Shown here piece after piece: positions 1-5,947 of a stretch of DNA of 5,983 nt. The notes beneath the pieces are model-generated. The model did not search any database. It had not been told where the DNA came from and worked only from the letters and a program-made list of their open reading frames with translations. The stretch covers positions 1 to 5,983 of the forward strand of contig JAHWHQ010000072.1 in the NCBI GenBank assembly GCA_019323195.1. Direction: 5' to 3'. The first letter of the stretch is position 1. The number at the start of each line of letters is the position of its first letter. The stretch comes from Candidatus Woesearchaeota archaeon (GTDB lineage Archaea; Nanobdellota; Nanobdellia; Woesearchaeales; JACPBV01). Both the position numbers and the translations under genes were made by a program.

Positions 1-237
1 GCATACAAAATGCGCAACAGGCGTTATCCCCTCCTCTTTTGCAAATAATGAGATAGGCAGGGTCCCTCCTCTCAAGCTTCCTCCCGCACCCTTTGTTATG
101 CTTACAAAGTCAGCCTTTCCTTTTAATCTTTCGATTGTATCTAATATGCCTTCTTTCCCTTCCCCGTTTCTTGGCGGGACCAGCTCTAAAGATAATGTAA
201 ATCCCTTCTCTTTCAGTATTTCAGTTATTTTTTTCAT
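1..237 (-). CDS. metF: 5,10-methylenetetrahydrofolate reductase, N-terminal part (cut by window edge)
   Basis: Reading the minus strand from an ATG at 237 gives 79 open codons up to the window edge, so only the N-terminus is visible. The family reduces 5,10-methylene-H4folate to 5-methyl-H4folate with a flavin cofactor in the cytoplasm. Seen in the sequence: a SLELVPPR segment (about residues 16-23), matching the FEFFPPR-type first strand of the MTHFR barrel with Glu18 at the catalytic glutamate position; DFVSITKGAGGS (43-54), matching the family's conserved DFVSVTxGAGGS-type block; and TPVAHFVC (72-79), in the place of the usual TPHLTC. The start lies 3 bp after the metH stop, with a weak GAGAG Shine-Dalgarno inside the metH end, so the two are almost certainly co-transcribed and probably translationally coupled. 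The order metH-metF fits, because MetF makes the methyl donor MetH consumes. The family call is confident; the C-terminal part and any fused domain cannot be seen. Confidence 0.9.
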   Translation of the reverse strand, partial: MKKITEILKEKGFTLSLELVPPRNGEGKEGILDTIERLKGKADFVSITKGAGGSLRGGTLPISLFAKEEGITPVAHFVC

Positions 238-240
238 TGT

Positions 241-2565
241 TTATCTCTCGTTTTTCATCTTTTTTATCAGATCATTAATATTCTTAACAGCGCTTAATGC
301 ATCCTTGCCGTACGCTGCCTTTATCTCATTGGCATAATCATCAGTGACAACGGCCCCTCCCACTATTACCGGCACCTTAATCCCCTGTTTTCTTAATTCG
401 TTTATAACATTTTTCATTTCCAGCACCGTAGTTGTCATAAGGGCTGACAAGGCCACGATATCCGGCTTTTGTTTTTTGACCTCTGATATTATCTTTCCTG
501 CCCTGACATTAACGCCTAAGTCAATCACCCTGTAATTATGGCTTTCCAGCAGTGCGATGACAATATTCTTTCCAAGGTCATGGATATCATTCTCGACAGT
601 TGCAAACAGCACAATACCTTTCTCCTTCCCCCCTTCCTTTACAATCTCTTCCTTCAGCCTTGAAAAAGCCCTTTTCATAGCCTCAGCCGAAAGCAGGACA
701 TTGGGCAGGAAATACTCTTTTTTATTGAACTTATCTCCAACCTCGTGCAGTGCATCTATAAGGATATCATTTATCTTCATAGCCTTCAGTTCCTTAAGCC
801 CTTTTTCGATGATCTCATTAATATTCTCCTTATCCCCGTATAACACAGCATTATAAAGCTGTTTCTCGACAGGCAGGTTTTTGTAATCCTCCTTTTTGAA
901 TTTCTTGACCTCAATCTTGATATCTGTCTCTTCCTGCAGTATATTGTCCAGCGGGTTAAGGATAGCTAAATCAAGTCCGGCAGCATGCGCCTTTGTATAG
1001 AACTTAGAATTGACATCGCTCCTGTTAGGAAGGCCGTGTGAGATATTGCTCACTCCCAGTATTGTTTTATGCCCTAAGCTCTTGATCTCCTTAACAGCAT
1101 CAAGTATAATATTTTCGTTTTCAGGGTTGGTTGCTATCGTAAGTACAAGCGAATCCACGATAATGTCCTTTTTCCTTATTCCATACTTAATAGCCTCTTT
1201 GATTATTCCCTTTGCAATCTCAATCCTTTTTTCTTTTGTTTTTGGAATGCCTGAATCATCCAGGCAAAGGGCGATAACAGCAGCCCCGTATTTCTTAGCC
1301 AATGGAAGCACCTGTTTTAGGCTCTTCTCACTGCCGTTGACAGAATTGATCAAAGGCTTTCCATCACATCTCTTCAAGGCAGCTTCCAGAGCATCTATAT
1401 TGGCAGTATCAATAACCAAAGGAGCGTCAACCACATTCTGTACATCAGAGATAGCTTTTGGAAGGTAATTGGATTCGTCACCGCCGGCAACACCAACATT
1501 GATGTCCAATAAGGATGCACCTTCCTCAACCTGCTGCAATGCCTGGTTCCTTATATAATCCGTCTTTCCTTCCTTTATCTCATTAGTGAAATCGATTCTG
1601 TTTGTAGGGTTGATTCTTTCTCCAACAATTAGGGTTGGCCTTACAGTGACTGTCTTTGTCCTTGAGCAGAGCTTGGTTTTTTCTTCAACAACTTTTTTCT
1701 TAGGTTTTATATCCTTAATCCTCTCAGCGACAGCCTTGATAAAAGAAGGGTTTGTCCCGCAGCACCCCCCTATTATATTGGCTCCCAGTTCAGCAAATTT
1801 ATAGGCATACTCTGAAAACCTTTCAATAGGATAATCCCACACAGTCTTATCTTCAATGATCTTAGGAAGGCCGGAATTAGGCTCTAGACAAACCATCTTA
1901 TTTGTGTTAGCAAGAATGATCTTAGCAGTCTCATACATACCATCAGGCCCGTCAGAGCAGTTAACGCCTATAACATCCGCTCCAAGGGCTTCTGCTATGG
2001 TCACATATGTCTCAACATCAGTCCCTGTAGATGTCCTTCCTTCCTGTATCGTCATAGAGCTTATTATAACTCCTTCAAAAACCTCTTTTGCAGCGAGCAA
2101 AGCAGCCTTAAGTACCTTTATGTCTGATATGGTCTCGATGATAAGCAGGTCAGCCTCTTTCAATGCAGATATCTGCTCCTTATAGGCAGAATAAGCATCA
2201 TCAAAGCTTAATTTCCCTAACGGCTCGATAAACTCCCCTAAAGGCCCCACACCTCCGGCAACCAGGCAGCCAGGGCAGGCCTCTCTAACATTTTTTACCC
2301 CTGCCTCATTTATCTCCTTGACCTTATCTCCTAATCCATACTTCTCTAATTTCAGCCTGCTGGCTCCGAACGTATTAGTGATGATAATGTCAGACCCGCT
2401 GTCAGCATAAGCCTTATGGACCTTCCTGACCAGTTCAGGATTCTTAATGTTAAGCTCCTCAGGGCATCCTTTTGTAAACCCCTCTTTCTGCAGCATAGTC
2501 CCCATAGCCCCGTCTAGGACAAGCACCTTCTCTTCCATCTTTCTCAATAATTCATCCCTGTCCAT
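241..2565 (-). CDS. metH: Cobalamin-dependent methionine synthase, short form without reactivation domain
   Basis: This 774-residue cytoplasmic enzyme would transfer a methyl group from 5-methyl-H4folate through cob(I)alamin to homocysteine, giving methionine. Domains in order: a homocysteine S-methyltransferase barrel (about 1-290) with LDGAMGTMLQ at 17-26 and the zinc cysteines in VNCS (Cys203) and GGCCGTNP (Cys268, Cys269); a folate-binding barrel (about 308-560) with VGERINPT at 314-321 and DINVG at 354-358; a helical B12 cap (about 560-645); and a Rossmann B12 domain (about 646-774) with DIHDLGKN at 660-667, where His662 is the expected lower axial cobalt ligand, then SALMTTT at 707-713 and GGA at 736-738. 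It stops right after the B12 domain. E. coli MetH is about 1,227 residues and has an AdoMet-binding reactivation domain that is absent here; Thermotoga-type enzymes share the short architecture. The ATG at 2565 follows GGTGG with a 4-nt gap, and the family motif begins soon after it. First gene of an operon with metF. A methyl donor other than methylfolate cannot be excluded. Confidence 0.95.
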   Translation of the reverse strand: MDRDELLRKMEEKVLVLDGAMGTMLQKEGFTKGCPEELNIKNPELVRKVHKAYADSGSDIIITNTFGASRLKLEKYGLGDKVKEINEAGVKNVREACPGCLVAGGVGPLGEFIEPLGKLSFDDAYSAYKEQISALKEADLLIIETISDIKVLKAALLAAKEVFEGVIISSMTIQEGRTSTGTDVETYVTIAEALGADVIGVNCSDGPDGMYETAKIILANTNKMVCLEPNSGLPKIIEDKTVWDYPIERFSEYAYKFAELGANIIGGCCGTNPSFIKAVAERIKDIKPKKKVVEEKTKLCSRTKTVTVRPTLIVGERINPTNRIDFTNEIKEGKTDYIRNQALQQVEEGASLLDINVGVAGGDESNYLPKAISDVQNVVDAPLVIDTANIDALEAALKRCDGKPLINSVNGSEKSLKQVLPLAKKYGAAVIALCLDDSGIPKTKEKRIEIAKGIIKEAIKYGIRKKDIIVDSLVLTIATNPENENIILDAVKEIKSLGHKTILGVSNISHGLPNRSDVNSKFYTKAHAAGLDLAILNPLDNILQEETDIKIEVKKFKKEDYKNLPVEKQLYNAVLYGDKENINEIIEKGLKELKAMKINDILIDALHEVGDKFNKKEYFLPNVLLSAEAMKRAFSRLKEEIVKEGGKEKGIVLFATVENDIHDLGKNIVIALLESHNYRVIDLGVNVRAGKIISEVKKQKPDIVALSALMTTTVLEMKNVINELRKQGIKVPVIVGGAVVTDDYANEIKAAYGKDALSAVKNINDLIKKMKNER

Positions 2566-2569
2566 CCTT

Positions 2570-2574
2570 CCACC
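2570..2574 (-). promoter_or_regulatory. Ribosome binding site of metH
   Basis: GGTGG on the minus strand ends 4 nt before the ATG at 2565. It resembles the GGTGA-like part of the Shine-Dalgarno consensus and supports this start over the in-frame Met10. The spacing is slightly short. Confidence 0.5.
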
Positions 2575-2617
2575 ATTAACCTATAATCTAACTTTATTTA
2601 TTAAACTTACTCAGAAT

Positions 2618-2626
2618 TATTTTAAA
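2618..2626 (-). promoter_or_regulatory. Candidate archaeal TATA box for metH-metF
   Basis: TTTAAAATA on the minus strand lies within a longer A/T run. An archaeal start about 26 nt downstream would fall near 2595, leaving a 5' leader of roughly 30 nt that includes the metH Shine-Dalgarno. A second AT-rich candidate, TTTAATAAATA (about 2595-2605), would give a much shorter leader. The whole intergenic region is AT-rich, so chance matches are likely and this call is tentative. Confidence 0.35.
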
Positions 2627-2680
2627 AAGATTCTTGATGTAATTATTCTTATTGGAATAATGAAAATTTATGTTAGAAAA

Positions 2681-2688
2681 TTATATAA
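2681..2688 (+). promoter_or_regulatory. Candidate archaeal BRE/TATA promoter of the 459-residue gene
   Basis: TTATATAA is preceded by a purine-rich AGAAAA (2675-2680) that could act as a BRE. Transcription starting about 26 nt downstream, near 2712, would give a leader of about 42 nt containing the Shine-Dalgarno at 2743-2747. The box is palindromic, so it could in principle also work toward metH. A second box, TATATAT at 2719-2725, would place the start almost at the ATG and exclude the Shine-Dalgarno, so I prefer the upstream one. Confidence 0.5.
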
Positions 2689-2742
2689 GCCGAGTTATTT
2701 TCCTGCTGGAATAATAAGTATATATGATCTCTCAAAAAGAAT

Positions 2743-2747
2743 AAGGT
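2743..2747 (+). promoter_or_regulatory. Ribosome binding site of the 459-residue gene
   Basis: AAGGT lies 6 nt before the ATG at 2754, an ordinary Shine-Dalgarno spacing. It supports this ATG as the start. The TAA that ends a 29-codon upstream reading frame (2660-2749) overlaps this site. Confidence 0.55.
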
Positions 2748-2753
2748 AATAAT

Positions 2754-4133
2754 ATGAACCCTGATTTAGTAAGTATTATTAATGAAAGCAGTAATCAGCC
2801 TCCATTAGGATCGGACGTAACAGAAAGATTAGAACATGTTAACAGGACAGGAAATATTATCTTTTTTGACGTCCCCCCTATAGAATTAGAAGACCTTTAT
2901 AGTTACTGTAAAGGCATGGTCCTATTTGGGAAGGATCCTACAGCGAACAATAATCTTATCCAGTATTACATTATATCCCTTCTTATGGGATATCTCAACA
3001 CAGAATTTTCATCAGAAATATCTAGGCCAATAGACTTCTCAAAAAAAAAGAAGAAGAAAGAAGGGAATCATCATTTAATACCTGCTGGTAACGGTCTTTC
3101 TGCAAATATATCCCATAAAGAAGGTAAGCGGGTAGAGCCAATAGTTAATTTTCATAATGCATTCGAGATCAATTATCAAGAAGAAAGAGAGATTTCGTTG
3201 AGTTATACATCCTCTATACGTCATTGGAAGGATATTTATACTACAAGAGTTAAAAGGGGAGCTTCCAAAGGCAAGGACCACTTTGAAATTTCAAAAAATA
3301 AAAAGGCCAGTAATCGGTTTTCACTTATGATAACCTCTCTTAAGACATTTTTTCCTGAATATGATTTTTATAGCATCCTTTTTGCATATCCCCGGGAGAA
3401 GTTTGACAGCTTGGAAGGAAGTATGTTTTTAGTTAGGCTTCTGGAAAAATATCCGCAGATAAATCTTGTTCTCCATGACTTAAGTATGGATAAATTAAGT
3501 GAACTAAGTGCTCAATTATTGGATAAGTATACAAAAAAACATTCTCCCAATATCCCTTCTGCGGATGATGATCCGGATAGGTTTATTACAGGATATATCA
3601 AAAACAGAGGATGGACAAGGCATGAAAAAAATCTGGTTACATCAATACTTAAGGAATGCAAGTCCCATACTAAAAAACTTATTGCGAACTATGATAAAGA
3701 TGTTGTATGGCATAAAAATAAAGATGATTATATTTCCTTGGTAGGAGAAATACCCCCTGATTTTGAAACACAAAATAAACAGTATTCATATCACTATGTT
3801 AATCATTTAAAGCCTCTTGCTGGGATTATTAATAAGATCAGGTCACAAATTAAAGGCTCTCCTAAAGAAAAATACTTTTTTTTAAAAATCCCTAAACAAA
3901 GATCATTCTCTGCATACAACATAATGAGATCAAGGATATTCCCTTATAATATCATTCCGTTTTATCTAAGGGAATTAGAGCAACATATTAAAGGATTCCA
4001 GGGCAATAGTGTTGAGTCTTTAAGGATTCATATGAGAAGCTTCCCTATTGATCCAGAAGGGTTTTCCAAAAAGCAGGATTATTTCCTGCGAGGAAAGCGT
4101 TTTGATGGTTCATACGAGTCTTCTAGGAGGTAA
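2754..4133 (+). CDS. Uncharacterised lysine-rich protein, 459 residues
   Basis: I do not recognise this protein. It is a single long open frame with a good start (Shine-Dalgarno and TATA-like box upstream), so it is very likely a real gene. It looks soluble: no signal peptide and no membrane helix, only a short hydrophobic stretch at about 70-81. Visible features: an N-terminal part (about 20-85) with mixed helix/strand character; a lysine run at 97-102 followed by a basic, polar, probably flexible region to about 125; a central basic section (about 150-190) containing SIRHWKDIYTTR; an aromatic segment at about 190-245 (SLKTFFPEYDFYSILFAYPR) that looks folded; an acidic DDDPD at 271-275; and a basic C-terminal half rich in Lys, Arg and Tyr. 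No nucleotide-binding, nuclease or protease signature is apparent. Its DNA is AT-richer (about 33-35% in sampled lines) than the flanking metabolic genes (42-45%), and it runs opposite to them, which hints at a lineage-specific or acquired gene. The high positive charge would suit nucleic-acid binding, but that is only inference. Confidence 0.85.
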   Translation: MNPDLVSIINESSNQPPLGSDVTERLEHVNRTGNIIFFDVPPIELEDLYSYCKGMVLFGKDPTANNNLIQYYIISLLMGYLNTEFSSEISRPIDFSKKKKKKEGNHHLIPAGNGLSANISHKEGKRVEPIVNFHNAFEINYQEEREISLSYTSSIRHWKDIYTTRVKRGASKGKDHFEISKNKKASNRFSLMITSLKTFFPEYDFYSILFAYPREKFDSLEGSMFLVRLLEKYPQINLVLHDLSMDKLSELSAQLLDKYTKKHSPNIPSADDDPDRFITGYIKNRGWTRHEKNLVTSILKECKSHTKKLIANYDKDVVWHKNKDDYISLVGEIPPDFETQNKQYSYHYVNHLKPLAGIINKIRSQIKGSPKEKYFFLKIPKQRSFSAYNIMRSRIFPYNIIPFYLRELEQHIKGFQGNSVESLRIHMRSFPIDPEGFSKKQDYFLRGKRFDGSYESSRR

Positions 4134-4147
4134 CCTCTAAGATTAAA

Positions 4148-4726
4148 TTAAAACAACATATCCCTGCTGTTACGGGCAAGCTCAACAAAATGCTTATGAA
4201 TCCTTAGGTCATCAGTAAGCTCAGGGTGAAAAGTGCTTGCCAATAAGCTTCCCTGCTCTACCATGATAGGCTTATTCTTAAACCTCCCTAATATCCTGCA
4301 TCCGTCATGTACAGCATCTATCACAGGCGCCCTTATAAAAATTCCCTTAAAAGGCTTTCCTAGGATGTCCAGCTCAGCCTCAAAGCTGTCCACCTGCCTT
4401 CCATAATCATTCCTTTTGATAGAGATGTCCATCAGCCCCAATTTAGGCTGTTTGGAATCAACAATATCCCTTGCAAGAAGTATGGCTCCTGCGCAAGTTC
4501 CGTAGATAGCCATCCCTTCTTTATGCCTTTTTTTGATCTCCTTATCCAGCCCATACCTTCTGAGCAGCTTCCCGATTGTAGTTGACTCCCCTCCTGGAAT
4601 GATAAGGCCCTTAACATCCCTTAAGTCAGATGGAAATTTGACCAGAACAGGCTCTACATCACATTTCTTAAGCATATTAAAATGTTCTTTTACAGAGCCC
4701 TGAAGAGCTAATATGCCAATTTTCAT
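4148..4726 (-). CDS. pdxT: Pyridoxal 5'-phosphate synthase glutaminase subunit PdxT
   Basis: This 192-residue class I glutamine amidotransferase would hydrolyse glutamine and channel ammonia to PdxS in the cytoplasmic PLP synthase complex. Seen: the family N-terminus MKIGILALQG; PGGESTTI at 44-51; the nucleophile in GTCAG with Cys78; RNDYGRQVDSFE at 105-116, a conserved PdxT block; and the rest of the triad in TFHPELT, with His167 and Glu169. Length matches B. subtilis PdxT (196). The ATG at 4726 is chosen because the family begins there; in-frame extension to an ATG at 4780 would add 18 residues and overlap the end of pdxS. The start is 7 bp after the pdxS stop. The nearest Shine-Dalgarno-like GAGG is about 15 nt away, so translation probably depends on coupling to pdxS. 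It converges with the uncharacterised gene across 14 bp. Confidence 0.96.
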   Translation of the reverse strand: MKIGILALQGSVKEHFNMLKKCDVEPVLVKFPSDLRDVKGLIIPGGESTTIGKLLRRYGLDKEIKKRHKEGMAIYGTCAGAILLARDIVDSKQPKLGLMDISIKRNDYGRQVDSFEAELDILGKPFKGIFIRAPVIDAVHDGCRILGRFKNKPIMVEQGSLLASTFHPELTDDLRIHKHFVELARNSRDMLF

Positions 4727-4733
4727 TCTAGAA

Positions 4734-5600
4734 TTACCAGCCTCTTTCCTGCATCTTAACATCAAGCTTAGAAATTTCAAGCCCTTTCATGGCCTCTCCC
4801 AGGCCTTCTGACGCCTTGGCAACTATCTTTGGATCATCATAATGTGCAACAGCCTCAACGATAGCCTTTGCCCTTTTTTTCGGGTCCTTGCTCTTGAATA
4901 TTCCTGATCCTACAAAAACGCCGTCAACCCCAAGCTGCATGCATAAAGAGGCATCAGCAGGCGTTGCTATGCCGCCGGCTGCAAAATTGACCACCGGCAG
5001 CCTTCCCAGTTTTTTGACCTCTTCAACAAGGGCAAGAGGAACCCTGCATTTCTGCGCGATACCTTTAAGATTTTTATCTTTCAAAGCGGCAATCTCCTCA
5101 TTTACTGTCCTTATATGCCTCACTGCTTCTATAATATTTCCTGTCCCTGCCTCTCCTTTCGTCCTTATCATTGCTGCCCCCTCTTTGATCCTCCTTAATG
5201 CCTCGCCTAAATTCGTAGCTCCGCAAACAAAAGGAACCTTAAACTTCTGCTTGTCAACATGAAACCTGTTATCAGCAGGGGTCAATACCTCAGATTCATC
5301 TACATAATCAACACCCAATGCCTCTAGAACCTGTGCTTCTGCAAAATGCCCAATCCTGCATTTAGCCATTACAGGAATGCTTACAGCACCCATTATCTCC
5401 TTTATCTTCTTAGGGTCGCTCATCCTTGCCACTCCTCCCTGAGCCCTTATATCAGCAGGAACCCTTTCAAGCGCCATAACAGCAACAGCCCCTGCCTTCT
5501 CGGCAATATCAGCCTGTTCTGCTGTAACAACATCCATTATCACCCCTCCTTTTAGCATCTCAGCTAGCCCTTTCTTTAATGTGAACGTACCCTTCTCCAT
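4734..5600 (-). CDS. pdxS: Pyridoxal 5'-phosphate synthase lyase subunit PdxS
   Basis: This 288-residue TIM-barrel subunit condenses ribose 5-phosphate, glyceraldehyde 3-phosphate and ammonia (from PdxT) into pyridoxal 5'-phosphate, normally as a dodecamer. Seen: GGVIMDVVTAEQA at 18-30 with Asp23; ALERVPADIRAQGGVARMSDP at 43-63; PVMAKCRIGH at 76-85 with Lys80, the lysine that binds the ribose phosphate; MIRTKGEAGTGN at 144-155 with Lys148, the second catalytic lysine; FAAGGIATPADA at 206-217 and VFVGSGIFKS at 228-237, the phosphate-binding loops; and a C-terminal MQERGW. Nothing essential is missing. ATGs at 5660 and 5615 are also in frame, but the family starts at MEKGTFTLKKG. GGAGG lies 8 nt before the ATG at 5600, and the TATA-like box at 5638-5645 would put transcription start near 5615, downstream of the 5660 start. 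First gene of the pdxST operon. Confidence 0.97.
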   Translation of the reverse strand: MEKGTFTLKKGLAEMLKGGVIMDVVTAEQADIAEKAGAVAVMALERVPADIRAQGGVARMSDPKKIKEIMGAVSIPVMAKCRIGHFAEAQVLEALGVDYVDESEVLTPADNRFHVDKQKFKVPFVCGATNLGEALRRIKEGAAMIRTKGEAGTGNIIEAVRHIRTVNEEIAALKDKNLKGIAQKCRVPLALVEEVKKLGRLPVVNFAAGGIATPADASLCMQLGVDGVFVGSGIFKSKDPKKRAKAIVEAVAHYDDPKIVAKASEGLGEAMKGLEISKLDVKMQERGW

Positions 5601-5608
5601 TTTCTTTT

Positions 5609-5613
5609 CCTCC
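5609..5613 (-). promoter_or_regulatory. Ribosome binding site deciding the pdxS start
   Basis: GGAGG on the minus strand lies 8 nt before the ATG at 5600. It overlaps the alternative in-frame ATG at 5615, which itself has only GAGGGG almost touching it, too close for normal initiation. This selects the 288-residue product. Confidence 0.75.
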
Positions 5614-5637
5614 ATACCCCTCAGGATTCTCTGGCAG

Positions 5638-5645
5638 TTTATAAA
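5638..5645 (-). promoter_or_regulatory. Candidate archaeal TATA box of pdxST
   Basis: TTTATAAA on the minus strand is preceded by a purine-rich AGTAAAG (BRE-like, 5646-5652). A start 26 nt downstream falls near 5615, giving a leader of about 15 nt that still holds the GGAGG site. The geometry is the cleanest archaeal promoter match in the window. The core is palindromic, and I see no well-spaced bacterial -35/-10 pair nearby. Confidence 0.6.
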
Positions 5646-5711
5646 CTTTACTTGTTCCAATAGGCGTTGTTGAGAATGTAGGTTAGCAGCCTAAGGTCAA
5701 AATCCTATTAT

Positions 5712-5754
5712 AGCAAACGACACTAATTTTTAGACTATTGATAGGTCATTTGCT
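5712..5754. repeat. Inverted repeat with two small nested hairpins
   Basis: AGCAAACGAC (5712-5721) pairs with GTCATTTGCT (5745-5754) at 9 of 10 positions. Between them are CTAA-TTT-TTAG (5723-5733) and CTATTGATAG (5735-5744), which can each fold, so the whole could form a three-way junction in single-stranded form. It lies about 70 bp upstream of the pdxS promoter box, on neither side of a visible gene end. It could be a regulator-binding site, an RNA element or chance in AT-rich DNA. Confidence 0.4.
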
Positions 5755-5761
5755 TATTACG

Positions 5762-5795
5762 TAAAGGCAAAATTTTTAGAAAAATTTTGTCTTTA
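5762..5795. repeat. Long AT-rich hairpin, 16-bp arms
   Basis: The arms 5762-5777 and 5780-5795 are complementary at all 16 positions apart from one G-T wobble (5767 with 5790). They flank a 2-nt AG centre that would open to about 4-6 nt. The inner core is CAAAATTTTT/AAAAATTTTG. It is the strongest inverted repeat in the window and codes for nothing visible. Confidence 0.65.
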
Positions 5796-5831
5796 AGTAT
5801 AAACGTCTCTTGAAGCTGACAGGAGGGGGGT

Positions 5832-5867
5832 CAATTGAAATTTTGTGCAAACAAAATTTTGGCATTG
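5832..5867. repeat. Hairpin with GCAA tetraloop
   Basis: AAATTTTGT (5838-5846) and ACAAAATTT (5851-5859) form a perfect 9-bp stem closed by GCAA, a GNRA-type tetraloop sequence. After an internal loop, CAAT (5832-5835) can pair with ATTG (5864-5867). A GNRA loop is a stabilising motif in RNA and hints, without proving, that the element acts as a transcript. Confidence 0.5.
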
Positions 5868-5906
5868 TTTATAAAGTATAAAAACGAAGTTTTTAACTTT
5901 ATGAAC
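5867..5906. repeat. Long hairpin with one bulge and GAA loop
   Basis: GTTTATAAAGT (5867-5877) pairs with ACTTTATGAAC (5896-5906) with one T-G wobble. After a bulged A at 5878, TAAAAAC (5879-5885) pairs with GTTTTTA (5889-5895), closing a GAA loop (5886-5888). That is 18 pairs with a single bulge. It abuts the preceding hairpin, sharing base 5867. Confidence 0.6.
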
Positions 5907-5909
5907 TAG

Positions 5910-5947
5910 AGAAAATTTCACAAATTTAATGGATTATGAAATTTTCT
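5910..5947. repeat. Inverted repeat, perfect 11-bp arms
   Basis: AGAAAATTTCA (5910-5920) and TGAAATTTTCT (5937-5947) are exactly complementary and flank 16 bases. The AAAATTT core recurs in the hairpins at 5762-5795 and 5832-5867, so these repeats look related or compositionally constrained. Confidence 0.55.

Noticed and set aside
1010..1468. A 152-codon plus-strand frame, and several shorter ones, opposite metH
   Set aside because: They are antisense to conserved MetH domains and rich in Ser, Leu, Ile and Phe, as expected when a Lys/Glu-rich gene is read backwards.
4124..4139. Imperfect palindrome at the convergent gene ends as a bidirectional terminator
   Set aside because: The stem is only GAGG/CCTC around the TAA stop plus a bulged extension. 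It is too short to claim, and no strong T-run follows on the plus strand.
4727..4780. An 18-residue N-terminal extension of PdxT overlapping pdxS
   Set aside because: PdxT proteins begin at MKIGILALQG-like sequence. The extra residues (MKFLSLMLRC...) are simply the pdxS 3' end read in another frame.
4888..5262. A 124-codon plus-strand frame opposite pdxS
   Set aside because: It is antisense to the conserved PdxS catalytic region, and no independent start signal was seen.
5601..5660. Upstream in-frame starts for pdxS at 5660 and 5615
   Set aside because: The 5660 ATG lies upstream of the likely transcription start, the family begins at MEKGTFTLKKG, and only the 5600 ATG has a well-spaced GGAGG.
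5762..5947. A CRISPR array
   Set aside because: The repeated element is only the short AAAATTT core in inverted, unevenly spaced arms. There are no direct repeats of constant length with unique spacers.
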